64,000 nucleotides of DNA from Ciceribacter sichuanensis (GCF_024055605.1 NZ_JAMXLX010000002.1:1-64000); one strand, 5' to 3'. Counted from the stretch's first letter, positions 16,003-26,081 are shown. A program made the numbers and translations. The notes: generated by a model from the letters alone, not told the origin.

Positions 16003-17430
16003 TCAGGCCGCACTGGCGCCGCTGCCCCACGGACCGTGATGGATGTCCTTGCCATCCGTGCGGTCGAAGCCATGGGCGCCGAAGAAATCACGCTGGGCCT
16101 GGATCAGGTTCGCGGTGCCGCGAGACTGCCGGTAGGCGTCGAAATAGGTAAGCGCCGAGGCAAGTGCGGGAACCGGCAGTCCCGCGGAAACGGCTGCGGC
16201 AACAACACGGCGAAGCGACGGCAGGCTTTCCTTGACCATGGCCGAGAATGCCGGCGTCACGATCAGGTTGGCGGCATCCGGCGTTGCCGTGAAGGCGCGG
16301 GTAATCTCGTCGAGGAACTGCGAGCGGATGATGCAGCCGGCGCGCCAGATCTTCGCAATCGTCGGCATGGGCAGCGACCAGCCGAATTCCTTGCTGGCGG
16401 CGGCCATGACCGCGAAGCCCTGCGCATAGGCGGCGATCTTGGCCGCGAAGAGCGCAAGCTCCAGATCCGTCTCCAGATTGCCGCCGGAAAGCGTGAACGG
16501 CAGCTTTTCCTTGCCGAACAGGGCTTCGGCCGCTTCACGCTCGGACTTCATCGAGGACAGGCTTCGTGCAGCGACCGCCGCTTCGATAGCCGTCGCCGGA
16601 ATGCCCATCTGCTGTGCCTCGATCACCGACCACTTGCCAGTACCCTTCTGCCCGGCCTTGTCGAGAATGAGGTCGACCACGGAGCCGCCGGTCGCCGGAT
16701 CGGCAGCCTTCAGGACCTTTTCGGTGATTTCGATCAGGTAGGAATTCAGACGGCCCTTGTTCCAGCCGCCAAAGGTCGCGCCGATCTCGGTCGCGCTCTT
16801 GCCGAGACCGTCACGCAGGATGCCGTAGATTTCCGCGATCATTTGCATGTCGGCATATTCGATGCCGTTATGGATGGTCTTGACGAAGTGGCCGGCGCCA
16901 TTGAGGCCGAGCCATGCGCAGCACGGGTCGTCTTCGTATTTTGCGGCAATCGAGGTGAGCACGGCTTCGACGCGCGCATAGGATTCAGGCGTGCCGCCGA
17001 CCATGATCGAGGGGCCATGACGCGCCCCTTCCTCACCGCCCGATACCCCCATGCCGATAAAGGTCAGTCCTGTGCCGGAAAGCCGCTCGAAGCGCGCCAT
17101 GGTATCGCGGAAATTGGCGTTGCCGGCGTCGATCATGATGTCGCCGCCCGAGAGATAGGGCATCAGCGCATCGATCTGCTGGTCCACGGCATCGCCGGCC
17201 TTGATCATGATGATGATCGGCCGCGGCGGGCGGATGGCCGCGACAAACTCTTCGATCGTGTGGCAGGCGACGATCTGGCCGGCAAGGTCGCCGGCTTCAC
17301 CGAGGAATTCGTCGGTGCGCGCGGTCGTTCGGTTGAAGACGGCGATCCTGTTGCCCTTCTCGGCGATATTGAGCGCCAGATTGGAACCCATCACGCCAAG
17401 CCCGATCAGTCCGATTTCAGCCTGCTGCAT
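16003..17430 (-). CDS. gnd: 6-phosphogluconate dehydrogenase, decarboxylating
   Basis: 475 residues, the standard length. It oxidises 6-phosphogluconate to ribulose 5-phosphate and CO2 with NADP. The N-terminal Rossmann motif IGLIGLGVMGSNLALNIAEKG and NRT (after IAVF) are visible, then substrate-site segments GVSGGEEGARHGPSIMVGG and FVKTIHNGIEYADMQ with the catalytic Lys in the latter, and the C-terminal FDAYRQSRGTANLIQAQRDFFGAH. I chose the ATG at 17430 (after GGAGCAGGAA); the in-frame extension to 17481 adds non-homologous residues. Confidence 0.95.
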   Translation of the reverse strand: MQQAEIGLIGLGVMGSNLALNIAEKGNRIAVFNRTTARTDEFLGEAGDLAGQIVACHTIEEFVAAIRPPRPIIIMIKAGDAVDQQIDALMPYLSGGDIMIDAGNANFRDTMARFERLSGTGLTFIGMGVSGGEEGARHGPSIMVGGTPESYARVEAVLTSIAAKYEDDPCCAWLGLNGAGHFVKTIHNGIEYADMQMIAEIYGILRDGLGKSATEIGATFGGWNKGRLNSYLIEITEKVLKAADPATGGSVVDLILDKAGQKGTGKWSVIEAQQMGIPATAIEAAVAARSLSSMKSEREAAEALFGKEKLPFTLSGGNLETDLELALFAAKIAAYAQGFAVMAAASKEFGWSLPMPTIAKIWRAGCIIRSQFLDEITRAFTATPDAANLIVTPAFSAMVKESLPSLRRVVAAAVSAGLPVPALASALTYFDAYRQSRGTANLIQAQRDFFGAHGFDRTDGKDIHHGPWGSGASAA

Positions 17431-17570
17431 TTCCTGCTCCGATTCAAAACGATTGAAATTCAAATCGGCCTGTTTTGGCACTCCTTCATTGCAGGAGCAA
17501 GAACGATCCTCGGTAAAACATTCGTGCCTGGTTCGGAACGACCGCGATCAGGTTGCGGTCAGGATCTCGA

Positions 17571-17726
17571 TCACTTCTCCGGGCGGTCGTCGGCATCGTC
17601 GAGGACGCGCCATGCAGCGCCCTCCAGATCCTCGTACTGACCGCTCTTCAGCGACCAGAGGAAGGCAAACAATCCCAACCCGCCGAGAAACAGCGCGATA
17701 GGGATCAGGTAGATGAGCATGTTCAT
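17571..17726 (-). CDS. ccoS: cbb3-type cytochrome oxidase assembly protein CcoS/FixS
   Basis: 51-residue protein read directly from the minus strand. It begins MNMLIYLIPIALFLGGLGLF, one transmembrane helix, followed by FLWSLKSGQYEDLEGAAWRV, the CcoS signature, and an acidic tail. It is needed for cofactor insertion into cbb3 oxidase. The ATG overlaps the ccoI stop (ATGA), completing a chain of coupled genes ccoG-ccoH-ccoI-ccoS. Confidence 0.93.
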   Translation of the reverse strand: MNMLIYLIPIALFLGGLGLFAFLWSLKSGQYEDLEGAAWRVLDDADDRPEK

Positions 17727-20023
17727 GATGCAAGCCTTGCATTCGGAGCCGGAAAACCGGCGGCCGGCTGGGATGTTTCCCCTTCCGAGCGCAGGTTGAG
17801 CCGGTTCAGCCGAAGGGCATTGACGACGACGATGATCGACGAAGTGGACATCGCGACGGCGGCGATCAACGGCGTGGCATAGCCGAGAATGGCTATTGGA
17901 ACGGCAATGAGGTTGTAGCCGATCGCAAGCACGAAATTCTCACGGATGAGCCGCCCTGCCCGACGTGAAGCCTCGATGGCGAAAGCGATGGATTCGAGAT
18001 TCTGCCGCATGAAGACGAAGTCCGCTGCCTGCCGACCGACATCTGCAGCCGTCGCCGGCGCAATGGAGACGTGGGCCGCCGCGAGCGCCGGTGCATCGTT
18101 GATGCCGTCCCCGACCATCAGCAGCTTGTGTCCCTCGGCCTGTACGGAAGCGCAGAATTCCGCCTTCTCGCGCGGGGCGAGCTCCGCCTTCCAGTTGTCG
18201 ATGCCGAGCCGTCTGGCAAGCGCGCCCACCACTGCGGCACGGTCGCCGGAGAGAATGCCGATGGAATAGCCCTGCTTCTTCAAAAGTGCGATGGCAGCCT
18301 CGGCGCCGGGACGCAGCGTATCCTCGAAACGGAAGGCCTGCAATTCACGTCCGTCGAGCGACAGGACGACTTCCGAGAAGGCGTGATCGGCGAACAGGCC
18401 GGCCGCATCGCCGAGAGCGAACTTGCGGCTGCCGAGCCGGTAGGTTCCTTCAACGGAACGGGCTTCCACGCCGGCGCCGGGAATTTCCGTCACGGACGAA
18501 AAAAACCTCGCCGGAACCGTTGCCGCCTGCCACAGCGCCTCGGAAAGCGGATGGCGGGAATGGGCGGCCAGCCCCGCCGCTATGGCAAAAGCACTGGCGT
18601 CCACCTCGGCGACATCGATCAGTCTTGGCCTGCCGAGCGTCAATGTGCCGGTCTTGTCGAAGGCGATGGTGTCGATTTCGGCCAGCCGTTCCATCGCCGA
18701 GCCGTCCTTCACCATGATGCCCGACTTGAAGAGACGTCCAGCAGCAACGACCTGTACGACCGGCACGGCAAGGCCGAGCGCGCATGGGCACGTGATGATG
18801 AGCACGGCGACCGCCACCAGCAGCGCATGCTTCCAGTCTCCGTCGTAAAAGCCCCAGGACATGAAGGTGATGAAGGCAGTCAGATGCACGGCGGGCGAAT
18901 AGAACTGCGCGGCGCGGTCGGCAATGCGGCGATAGCGCGCCCTGCCCCCCTCGGCGGCTTCCATGAGGTTGATGACTTCCGCAAGAAACGAGTTCTTGGC
19001 CGTTGCTCTCGCTTCGATCACCAGCGAACCGGTCAAGCTGAGCGTGCCCGCCTGCACGGCGTCTCCGCTCGTGACCTGCAGTGGTGCGCTCTCGCCGTTA
19101 ACGATCGACACATCAATGTCGCTGGCACCCGAAAGAATGAGGCCATCCACCGGCACACGTTCACCGGCGGCAACGGCCACGCTGTCACCCACGCGAATTT
19201 CCTCAAGCGGCCGGTATTCGCGTGAACCGTCTTCCGCAACCACCATGGCGCCGCGCGGGCTGAGCCGTGCAAGGCCGCTGATCGCAGAGCGCGCCCGGTC
19301 CCGCATCATGTGATCGAGCGTCCGGCCGATCAGCAGGAAGAACAGGAGCGAGGCCGTCGCGTCGAACCATGCATGCTCGCCGTGATTGATCGTTTCCCAG
19401 AGGGAAATGAAGTAGGAAAGCGTGATGCCGATGGCGATCGGCACATCCATATTTGTGCGACCGTGTCGGATCGCGTTCCAGGCAGACTGGTAGAAGAACC
19501 GGCCGGCATAGATCAGCGCCGGCGCGGCGATCATTGCCGAAATCCAGTGGAACATGTCGCGTGTGGCGGCATCCGCCCCCGACCACACGGAAACCGAAAG
19601 CAGCATGATATTGGTCGCCGCGAAGCCGGAAACCGCAACGGCGCGAACCAGCTTGTTGCGCAATTCGTCGGAAGCCTCCTCCGCCGGCGTGAACAGATGG
19701 GATTCATAACCGGTCGAGGCGATGGCTCTTGCTATGCCGACAGGGTCCGTCGGCCGTCCCTCGACCTCATCCCTCCACACCACGGAAACGCGCTTTGTCG
19801 AAAGATTGACGCGCGCCCGCTGCACCTCCGGAAGCGCACGCAGCACGCCTTCGATAGTGGTGATACAGGTACCGCAATGCACGGCCGGCACGCTCAGGTC
19901 GACCTGATGAAGGCCTTCGCCGACATCGCGACTGGAGAGACGCAACTCCTCCGAACTCGGCAGGGCATGCCCTGCCCGCTCGATATCGAGTGCTCCCTCG
20001 GTGCCGGCTGCGCAGCAGCTCAT
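17723..20023 (-). CDS. ccoI: Copper-translocating P1B-type ATPase for cbb3 oxidase assembly (CcoI/FixI)
   Basis: 766 residues. The N-terminal heavy-metal-associated domain has the Cu-binding CGTC (Cys50, Cys53) in VPAVHCGTCITTIEG; eight transmembrane helices follow. The ion-channel motif CPC is in IITCPCALGLAVPV, the phosphorylation site in FDKTGTLTLGRP, HP in HSRHPLSEALW and the hinge in VGDGINDAPAL. The actuator loop reads NGES rather than TGES. It exports Cu(I) for insertion into CcoN. It overlaps ccoH and ccoS by ATGA junctions. Confidence 0.95.
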   Translation of the reverse strand: MSCCAAGTEGALDIERAGHALPSSEELRLSSRDVGEGLHQVDLSVPAVHCGTCITTIEGVLRALPEVQRARVNLSTKRVSVVWRDEVEGRPTDPVGIARAIASTGYESHLFTPAEEASDELRNKLVRAVAVSGFAATNIMLLSVSVWSGADAATRDMFHWISAMIAAPALIYAGRFFYQSAWNAIRHGRTNMDVPIAIGITLSYFISLWETINHGEHAWFDATASLLFFLLIGRTLDHMMRDRARSAISGLARLSPRGAMVVAEDGSREYRPLEEIRVGDSVAVAAGERVPVDGLILSGASDIDVSIVNGESAPLQVTSGDAVQAGTLSLTGSLVIEARATAKNSFLAEVINLMEAAEGGRARYRRIADRAAQFYSPAVHLTAFITFMSWGFYDGDWKHALLVAVAVLIITCPCALGLAVPVVQVVAAGRLFKSGIMVKDGSAMERLAEIDTIAFDKTGTLTLGRPRLIDVAEVDASAFAIAAGLAAHSRHPLSEALWQAATVPARFFSSVTEIPGAGVEARSVEGTYRLGSRKFALGDAAGLFADHAFSEVVLSLDGRELQAFRFEDTLRPGAEAAIALLKKQGYSIGILSGDRAAVVGALARRLGIDNWKAELAPREKAEFCASVQAEGHKLLMVGDGINDAPALAAAHVSIAPATAADVGRQAADFVFMRQNLESIAFAIEASRRAGRLIRENFVLAIGYNLIAVPIAILGYATPLIAAVAMSTSSIIVVVNALRLNRLNLRSEGETSQPAAGFPAPNARLAS

Positions 20024-20520
20024 TTCTGCTCTCCAATCACCGCGATGCGGTTGGCTTCGTGCATAATCAACTGGCCGTCCTTCATGGCCTTCACCTCGAC
20101 AATCCAGTGGCCGTGGGCAACGTCATGTTCGGCAACGTAGACGCCGCTTCCGGTCGGGATGAGCGTCGCGACGAAATCCTGATGCTCGCCGACCGGCCGC
20201 TTGAAGTGGGCCGTCACCTCGTCCGCGACGACAGGCTCGTCGCCCGGAAGCATTAGGGTATAGACGATCTTGCCATCCTTGACCTCGAGCTTGCCCTTGA
20301 TGCCGGTCGCCAGCATGCCGCGGATCGCGGCCGCCTTGCCGTTGAATTCCTGGCTGGCGATGTAGGTGTTCTGCACCACGAGGCCACTCCACGTCGACGA
20401 AGCAAAATAGGCCATCGTCATGTTTACGGTGATAATGACACCGAAGAAGGTTACCAGAAGAGCGGCCATATGCCAGCCGGTGAAAACGAACCCGGCCTTT
20501 TCGTTGCCTGCAGCACTCAT
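20020..20520 (-). CDS. ccoH: cbb3 oxidase assembly protein CcoH/FixH
   Basis: 166 residues with one N-terminal transmembrane helix (FTGWHMAALLVTFFGVIITV) and a periplasmic beta-rich domain ending with GHWIVEVKAMKDGQLIMHEA, typical of FixH. It acts in copper insertion and maturation of cbb3 oxidase with CcoI. The ATG at 20520 overlaps the ccoG stop (ATGA); an in-frame extension to 20619 would lie inside ccoG and is not homologous. Confidence 0.93.
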   Translation of the reverse strand: MSAAGNEKAGFVFTGWHMAALLVTFFGVIITVNMTMAYFASSTWSGLVVQNTYIASQEFNGKAAAIRGMLATGIKGKLEVKDGKIVYTLMLPGDEPVVADEVTAHFKRPVGEHQDFVATLIPTGSGVYVAEHDVAHGHWIVEVKAMKDGQLIMHEANRIAVIGEQK

Positions 20521-22106
20521 TTCTTCTTCACTCCGGGTCCGTTGAATACGGCCTTGTAAGAGTTCTCCTCGTCGCCGGCAGCGTCCTTGACTGTGAAGCG
20601 GAAGTGCTCCGATTCCCATGCTACCTGATCTCCGGGCAGTGTGACGAATACCTTGAGCGTGGTCGCTTCGTCCGGTTCGACCGAGACCTCGAACGAACGC
20701 ACCGCATCGGAGGAAACGCCGTTCACCTTCATCGTCGCATCCGGCAGTCCATCGAGCGACACCACGATGTTGCGGGGCTGCGGGATCATGTTGAGGATGC
20801 GAAGCGTATAGCCGTTACGGATCGAACCGTTGGATTCGAGCACGTATTGCGGATTGCGGTCATGCAGCACGTTGAGTTCCAACCGGTCGCGGCTCAACAG
20901 CGCAACCAGAAGACCGATACCCACGGCCGACCAGACGCCCATATAAAGCAGTGTCCTCGCCCGGAAGATGATCCGCCAGTTGAAGTGCCGGACCTTGTCG
21001 CTGAACGAGCCATCGGCGGTCCGGATGTTCAGCGGATTGATCGCTGTCGTGCTGTTATTGGTCGCGAGCGCCATATTGCCCTGGTATTCATCAAGCGTCG
21101 CATAGGCGATAAGCCCGCGCGGCTTGCCGATCTTGTCCATCACGCCGTCGCAGGCATCGATACACAGCGCGCAGGTGATGCATTCAAGCTGTTGCCCGTC
21201 GCGAATGTCGATACCCATGGGACAGACCGCGACGCAGGCGTTGCAGTCGACGCAATCGCCAACGATATCGCCGGCCGCCGCGGCCTTCTTGGCATGGCGC
21301 GAACGCGGTTCGCCGCGCCAGTCGTTATAGGTGACGACCAGCGAATTCTCGTCGAGCATCGCCGCCTGGATGCGTGGCCACGGGCACATGTAGATGCAGA
21401 CCTGCTCGCGCATCAGGCCGCCGAACACATAGGTCGTGGCGGTCAGGATGGCGACGGTCATGTAGGCGACGGATTGCGCCTGCCCGGTCACGACATCCAT
21501 CAGGAGCGTCGGCGCATCCGCAAAGTAGAAGATCCAGGCGCCGCCGGTGGCCACGCCGATCGCCAGCCAGATTGCATGCTTGGATACGCGTTTCCAGATC
21601 TTGTCGAAGCTCCACGGCGCGTTTTCAAGCTTCATGCGCGCATTACGGTCGCCTTCGATGGCCCGTTCCACCACAAGGAACAGATCCACCCATACCGTCT
21701 GCGGACAGGTATAGCCGCACCATGCGCGGCCGACCGCCGAGGTAATCAGGAAGAGACCGAAACCGGCCATGACCAGAAGGCCCGCAACGAAGAAGAATTC
21801 CTGCGGCCAGATCTCGATGAAGAAGAAATAGAAGCGCCGGTGAGCAAGGTCGATCAGGACGGCCTGGTCGGGAGCAAATTCACCGCGATCCCAACGCAGC
21901 CAGGGCGTGAGATAGTAGATACCGAGAGTGATGAACATCACCAGCCACTTGAACTGGCGGAAACGCCCCTCCGCCCTCTTCGGGAAGATTTTCTTGCGCG
22001 CCTCGTAAAGCGGTCGGCGCGTCTTGGCCGACATCACCGCCTCGGCGTCCAGACGTTCGACTTCTGCGGGCTCGGCCGCCTTCCCTTTGTCAGCATGCAG
22101 ATTCAT
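20517..22106 (-). CDS. ccoG: Cytochrome oxidase accessory protein CcoG/FixG (RdxA), [4Fe-4S] membrane protein
   Basis: 529 residues with about five transmembrane helices. Iron-sulfur ligands are visible in CVDCNACVAVCPMGIDIRDG followed by CITCALCIDACDGVMDKIG, two ferredoxin-type motifs. The VGRAWCGYTCPQTVWVDLFL segment and the C-terminal immunoglobulin-like FixG domain (about residues 410-525) fit the family. It is thought to reduce Cu(II) for cbb3 assembly. An FNR box lies 53 bases upstream of the start, so it is probably induced at low oxygen. Confidence 0.95.
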   Translation of the reverse strand: MNLHADKGKAAEPAEVERLDAEAVMSAKTRRPLYEARKKIFPKRAEGRFRQFKWLVMFITLGIYYLTPWLRWDRGEFAPDQAVLIDLAHRRFYFFFIEIWPQEFFFVAGLLVMAGFGLFLITSAVGRAWCGYTCPQTVWVDLFLVVERAIEGDRNARMKLENAPWSFDKIWKRVSKHAIWLAIGVATGGAWIFYFADAPTLLMDVVTGQAQSVAYMTVAILTATTYVFGGLMREQVCIYMCPWPRIQAAMLDENSLVVTYNDWRGEPRSRHAKKAAAAGDIVGDCVDCNACVAVCPMGIDIRDGQQLECITCALCIDACDGVMDKIGKPRGLIAYATLDEYQGNMALATNNSTTAINPLNIRTADGSFSDKVRHFNWRIIFRARTLLYMGVWSAVGIGLLVALLSRDRLELNVLHDRNPQYVLESNGSIRNGYTLRILNMIPQPRNIVVSLDGLPDATMKVNGVSSDAVRSFEVSVEPDEATTLKVFVTLPGDQVAWESEHFRFTVKDAAGDEENSYKAVFNGPGVKKK

Positions 22107-22158
22107 CGGAGACCTCGTTGTTCGGTGTTTCTTCTCCCATTTGGCATGATAACTCGCC

Positions 22159-22172
22159 TTGACTTATATCAA
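22159..22172. promoter_or_regulatory. FNR/FixK box upstream of ccoG
   Basis: TTGACTTATATCAA fits the consensus TTGAY-N4-ATCAA. It lies 53 bases upstream of the ccoG start, a distance that would suit activation of the fixGHIS operon at low oxygen by FnrN or FixK. Confidence 0.8.
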
Positions 22173-22295
22173 GCAGCGGCGAAGCGTCGCAATGGATATG
22201 AAATACACTATATGAACTTCCGGTATTGGCGGGATAATAGCTGAAATTGTCGGTTTGCGCTTGATTTCGTTCAACGGCCACCGACACCCAGCGAC

Positions 22296-22323
22296 AAAAA
22301 ACCACGCCCCGAAGGGCGTGGCT
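22296..22323 (-). terminator. Rho-independent terminator of ccoNOQP
   Basis: On the minus strand CCACGCCC pairs with GGGCGTGG around a 4-base loop, directly followed by a run of T (AAAAAA on the plus strand at 22296-22301). It lies about 65 bases after the ccoP stop and separates ccoNOQP from ccoGHIS, which has its own FNR box. Confidence 0.85.
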
Positions 22324-22388
22324 TAAAGAGCGAGATGGCAGGAGCCGCAGCGAAGGGTGTGGCCTGTCTCCGCCGCAGCCTTCCGGAC

Positions 22389-23252
22389 TTATTCGCCGCC
22401 GCCCAGCGAGTGGACGTAGACAGTCAGTTCCTTGACGGTGGCGTCACCCAGGCGGGCGCTCCAGGCCGGCATAACGCCGTGCTTCGGACGCGAGATCTGC
22501 TGCGCGATCTCGGCCTCGCCGTTGACCTTCAGCCAGATGGCGTCTGCGAGGTTCGGTGCACCGAAGTCGCGGCCGCCCTTGGCGTCCTCGCCGTGGCAGG
22601 AGGCGCAATTGTCTGCGAAGACCTGCTTTCCGGGCTCGACAAGCGCGGCATCCGAGGGGGTAGCGGTCAGGCTGATGACGTAGGCGGCAACCTGCTTGAC
22701 CTGCTCGGGCTCGAGAATGTCGGCGAAAGCCGGCATTTCCGAAACGCGGGTATCCGGATCGCTGTCATAGCGGATGCCATGGGCGATCGTGGTGTGGAGC
22801 GATTCGAGATCGCCACCCCACAGCCAGTCGTCATCGTTGAGGTTCGGATAACCGACGCCACCCGAAGCACCGGAGCCATGGCAGGGCGTGCAGTTGACCT
22901 TGAAGGCAGCAGCACCGCCAGCCGTTGCGAACTGGGCCAGTTCCGGATCGGCAACGATCTCGGCCAGCGGAAGCGCCGCGATCTTCTCGACGAAGACGGA
23001 CTGGGCCGCCTTGGCATCGTTCAGCTCCACCGCGACCTGTGCGCGGCTGGAGAAACCGAGCATGCCCTTGGTGTTTTCCTTCAGGAGCGGCCAGGCCGGA
23101 TAGGCGATCGTGTAACCGATGGCCCACAGGATGGTCAGGTAGAAGGTGTAGACCCACCAGCGGGGCATCGGATTGTTCAGTTCGCGGATGCCGTCCCACT
23201 CGTGGCCAGTGGTTTCGACGCCACTGATTTCGTCAATGTGTTTTTGTGCCAT
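22389..23252 (-). CDS. ccoP: cbb3-type cytochrome c oxidase subunit III, dihaem cytochrome c (CcoP/FixP)
   Basis: 287 residues: cytoplasmic N-terminus (ISGVETTGHEWDGIRELNNP), one or two transmembrane helices (about 32-56) and two periplasmic cytochrome c domains with haem motifs CTPCH (121-125) and CASCH (216-220). Distal Met ligands are probable in EMPAFADIL and GVMPAW. It feeds electrons to CcoO/CcoN of the high-affinity terminal oxidase. Last gene of ccoNOQP, followed by a terminator. Confidence 0.97.
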   Translation of the reverse strand: MAQKHIDEISGVETTGHEWDGIRELNNPMPRWWVYTFYLTILWAIGYTIAYPAWPLLKENTKGMLGFSSRAQVAVELNDAKAAQSVFVEKIAALPLAEIVADPELAQFATAGGAAAFKVNCTPCHGSGASGGVGYPNLNDDDWLWGGDLESLHTTIAHGIRYDSDPDTRVSEMPAFADILEPEQVKQVAAYVISLTATPSDAALVEPGKQVFADNCASCHGEDAKGGRDFGAPNLADAIWLKVNGEAEIAQQISRPKHGVMPAWSARLGDATVKELTVYVHSLGGGE

Positions 23253-23255
23253 CTC

Positions 23256-23408
23256 TTAGTCCTCCTTGAGAGGGATGCGTGCCGCATCATCGGCCGGTTT
23301 CTTTCCGCCGGGCCGCAAGGTGAACACGACGACGCCCACGAAGAACAACGTCATGCCGAGCAAGCCCCAGCTGTCTGCGAAGTGGCGCATGGCCGTATAG
23401 GTTTCCAT
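23256..23408 (-). CDS. ccoQ: cbb3-type cytochrome oxidase subunit CcoQ/FixQ
   Basis: 50-residue single-helix membrane protein; helix at GLLGMTLFFVGVVVFTLRPG (residues 15-34), then a short polar tail. CcoQ stabilises the cbb3 complex. The ATG at 23408 follows GAGGAGGAGCAC, an ideal ribosome binding site. Located between ccoO and ccoP with short gaps, as in other rhizobial fixNOQP operons. Confidence 0.93.
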   Translation of the reverse strand: METYTAMRHFADSWGLLGMTLFFVGVVVFTLRPGGKKPADDAARIPLKED

Positions 23409-23418
23409 GTGCTCCTCC

Positions 23419-24150
23419 TCAGCGATAACCGGTCGCGTCGTCGTAGGTCGAGAAGTCGACGAGCGTACCAAGCATCTGGAGATAGGCGATAAGCGCATCC
23501 ATCTCGGAGAGTTGAGCCGGATTGCCATCGAAGTCACCGACCTTGGCCTTCGGATAGCGTTCAAGCAGCGCCGAGGTATCCGCATTCGGGTCCGCCTGAG
23601 CGGCAAGATCCGCTACGCCGTTCTCGATCATTTCGTCCGTGTAGGGGACGCCAACGGTGCGGTTGGCCTTGAGGTCCATGGCAACGTTGGTGACCTTGAG
23701 CGGCGTGGTCTTCAGGAAGGCGTAGCTCGGCATGATCGATTCCGGCACGACGTCGCGCGGTTCGGTCAGGTGCTGAACGTGCCACTCGTTCGAGTAGCGG
23801 TCGCCGACGCGGGCGAGATCGGGTCCCGTCCGCTTCGAGCCCCACTGGAACGGATGGTCGAACATCGACTCCGCTGCCAGCGAGTAGTGACCGTAGCGCT
23901 CCACCTCGTCGCGGAACGGACGGATCATCTGGCTGTGACAGACATAGCAGCCCTCGCGGATGTAGATGTTCCGGCCCGCGAGTTCGAGCGGTGAGTAAGG
24001 CCGCATTCCCTCGACCTTCTCGATGGTGTTCTCGAGATAGAACAGCGGAGCGATTTCCACGATGCCGCCGATGGTGACCACCAGCAGGGATCCGAGGAAC
24101 AGAAGGCTCGTGTTCTTCTCGAGGATTGCGTGTTTATCAAGAATGGACAT
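23419..24150 (-). CDS. ccoO: cbb3-type cytochrome c oxidase subunit II, monohaem (CcoO/FixO)
   Basis: 243 residues with an N-terminal membrane anchor (about 15-35) and a periplasmic monohaem cytochrome c domain. The haem motif is CYVCH (68-72) in [15 protein letters not shown]; a Met ligand is likely in [10 protein letters not shown]. It passes electrons from CcoP to the CcoN active site. Second gene of the operon. Confidence 0.97.
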   Translation of the reverse strand: MSILDKHAILEKNTSLLFLGSLLVVTIGGIVEIAPLFYLENTIEKVEGMRPYSPLELAGRNIYIREGCYVCHSQMIRPFRDEVERYGHYSLAAESMFDHPFQWGSKRTGPDLARVGDRYSNEWHVQHLTEPRDVVPESIMPSYAFLKTTPLKVTNVAMDLKANRTVGVPYTDEMIENGVADLAAQADPNADTSALLERYPKAKVGDFDGNPAQLSEMDALIAYLQMLGTLVDFSTYDDATGYR

Positions 24151-24164
24151 GAAAGCCTTCCTTC

Positions 24165-25796
24165 TTATTCAGCCGGCTGGACAGCAACGGCAGGAACGGT
24201 GGAGCCCGGGATCGGAGCTTCCTGGCGTTCGTAGCCGAGGATTGTCATCAGCACGTTGTAGGCCATGACGATGCCACCCAGGAGGTAGAGACCGCCACCG
24301 ACGGCACGCAGCACGTAGTACGGGAACAGCGCGGCGACCGATTCGGCGAACGAGTAGACCAGGAAGCCCTGGCTGTCGTATTCGCGCCACATCAGGCCCT
24401 GCTGGATACCGGCGACCCACAGAACGGCGGCGTAGATGACGATGCCGAGGGTTGCGAGCCAGAAGTGCCAGTTGACCAAGCGCAGCGAGTAGAGGCGGTT
24501 GCGGTTCCACAGCTTCGGCGTCAGGTAGTAGACAGCACCGAAGGTGATCATGCCGACCCAGCCAAGAGCGCCCGAGTGAACGTGACCGATGGTCCAGTCG
24601 GTGTAGTGGCTGAGCGAGTTGACAGCCTTGATCGACATCATCGGGCCTTCGAAGGTCGACATGCCGTAGAAGGCGATGGCGATGACCATCATGCGGACGA
24701 TCGGGTCGGTGCGGATCTTGTCCCATGCGCCCGAGAGCGTCATCAGACCGTTGATCATGCCACCCCAGGAGGGCATCCACAGCATGATGGAGAAGACCAT
24801 GCCGAGCGTCTGGGCCCAGTCGGGCAGCGCGGTGTAGTGCAGGTGGTGAGGGCCGGCCCAGATGTACATGAAGATCAGAGCCCAGAAGTGGATGATCGAC
24901 AGGCGGTAGGAATAGACCGGACGGCCGGCCTGCTTGGGCACGAAGTAGTACATCATGCCGAGGAAGCCCGCAGTCAGGAAGAAGCCGACGGCGTTATGGC
25001 CATACCACCACTGGGTCAGTGCGTCCTGTACGCCCGAGAAGAGCGAGTAGCTCTTGTAGCCGAGGAAGGACACAGGCATCGACAGATTGTTGACGATGTG
25101 TAGCATCGCGATGGTGACGATGAACGACAGGTAGAACCAGTTCGCGACATAGATGTGCGATTCCTTGCGGGTGAAGATCGTCCCGATGAAGGCGATCAGG
25201 TAGGCAACCCAGACCACGGTCAGCCAGAGGTCGACATACCATTCCGGTTCGGCGTATTCGCGGCCTTCGGTAATACCGAGCAGGTATCCGGTCGCAGCCA
25301 TCACGATGAACAGGTTGTAGCCCCAGAATACGAACCAGCCGAGCGAACCGCCGAAGAGGCGCTGGCGCGACGTGCGCTGTACCACATAGAAAGACGTGGC
25401 GATCAGCGCGTTGCCACCGAAGGCGAAAATGACGGCGGACGTATGCAGAGGACGCATGCGGCCAAAATTAAACCACGGTTCGATATTGAGATCCGGAAAT
25501 GCCAGTTGGAGAGCCACGACGACGCCGACCAGAAAGCCGACCACGCCCCAGAACACCGTGGCGATGACGCCGTACTTGACCACTTCATCGAAGTATTCGG
25601 ATTTGATCTGGGCGGCAGTCTTCGCGTTCACCGGTGCGAACTGCATCCGCCGCAGCATGACGATCGTGCCCGCTGTGAGCACGAAGAACGCAACCCACAT
25701 ATGGGTCGCGAACAGGCTGTCGTAGGCGAAAGCCGCCCCCAGCAGCGCGGCGAAGGCGAGCACCGCCATCACCATTGTTTCTAACGTGTAATTCAT
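24165..25796 (-). CDS. ccoN: cbb3-type cytochrome c oxidase subunit I (CcoN/FixN)
   Basis: 543 residues, twelve or more transmembrane helices, haem-copper oxidase superfamily. Recognisable blocks are [20 protein letters not shown] (low-spin haem ligand), [20 protein letters not shown] (Cu-B ligand helix with the cross-linked Tyr region) and [11 protein letters not shown]. It holds haem b, haem b3 and Cu-B and reduces oxygen with high affinity, as needed in microaerobic or nodule life. An FNR box lies 112 bases upstream of the start. Confidence 0.97.
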   Translation of the reverse strand: MNYTLETMVMAVLAFAALLGAAFAYDSLFATHMWVAFFVLTAGTIVMLRRMQFAPVNAKTAAQIKSEYFDEVVKYGVIATVFWGVVGFLVGVVVALQLAFPDLNIEPWFNFGRMRPLHTSAVIFAFGGNALIATSFYVVQRTSRQRLFGGSLGWFVFWGYNLFIVMAATGYLLGITEGREYAEPEWYVDLWLTVVWVAYLIAFIGTIFTRKESHIYVANWFYLSFIVTIAMLHIVNNLSMPVSFLGYKSYSLFSGVQDALTQWWYGHNAVGFFLTAGFLGMMYYFVPKQAGRPVYSYRLSIIHFWALIFMYIWAGPHHLHYTALPDWAQTLGMVFSIMLWMPSWGGMINGLMTLSGAWDKIRTDPIVRMMVIAIAFYGMSTFEGPMMSIKAVNSLSHYTDWTIGHVHSGALGWVGMITFGAVYYLTPKLWNRNRLYSLRLVNWHFWLATLGIVIYAAVLWVAGIQQGLMWREYDSQGFLVYSFAESVAALFPYYVLRAVGGGLYLLGGIVMAYNVLMTILGYERQEAPIPGSTVPAVAVQPAE

Positions 25797-25907
25797 TGTT
25801 GGAATCCCCCAACGGCTTGCTGATCATTCACAGGGGTCATCTCGTCGCTCGCGAGCAGATTCCCCCTGCGTCGTTTGCAGAATTCGCATTCGCACTGAGA
25901 AGACACC

Positions 25908-25921
25908 TTGATCCAAATCAA
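25908..25921. promoter_or_regulatory. FNR/FixK box between ccoN and the hemerythrin-like gene
   Basis: TTGATCCAAATCAA is a perfect TTGAT-N4-ATCAA palindrome. It lies 112 bases upstream of ccoN on the minus strand and 160 bases upstream of the divergent hemerythrin-like gene. Activation of ccoNOQP is likely; an effect on the divergent gene is possible. Confidence 0.85.
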
Positions 25922-26081
25922 TGCAAGGGGGCGCTCTTTTAGGAAAAGTTGCATTGTCGCCCGATTGTTTCGCGTTCCAAAGGGGAGGAACACGGAAAAC
26001 CTTGCGTGAGGGCGATTGGGGATAGCTGGAAACACGAGGCAACATCACACGCGACCCATCGACGCGCCGGAGAAAGCGGAT

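Noticed and set aside
15946-17640. Plus-strand reading of 564 codons opposite gnd
   Set aside because: It lies fully antisense to gnd, a clear full-length gene, and its product has shadow-type composition.
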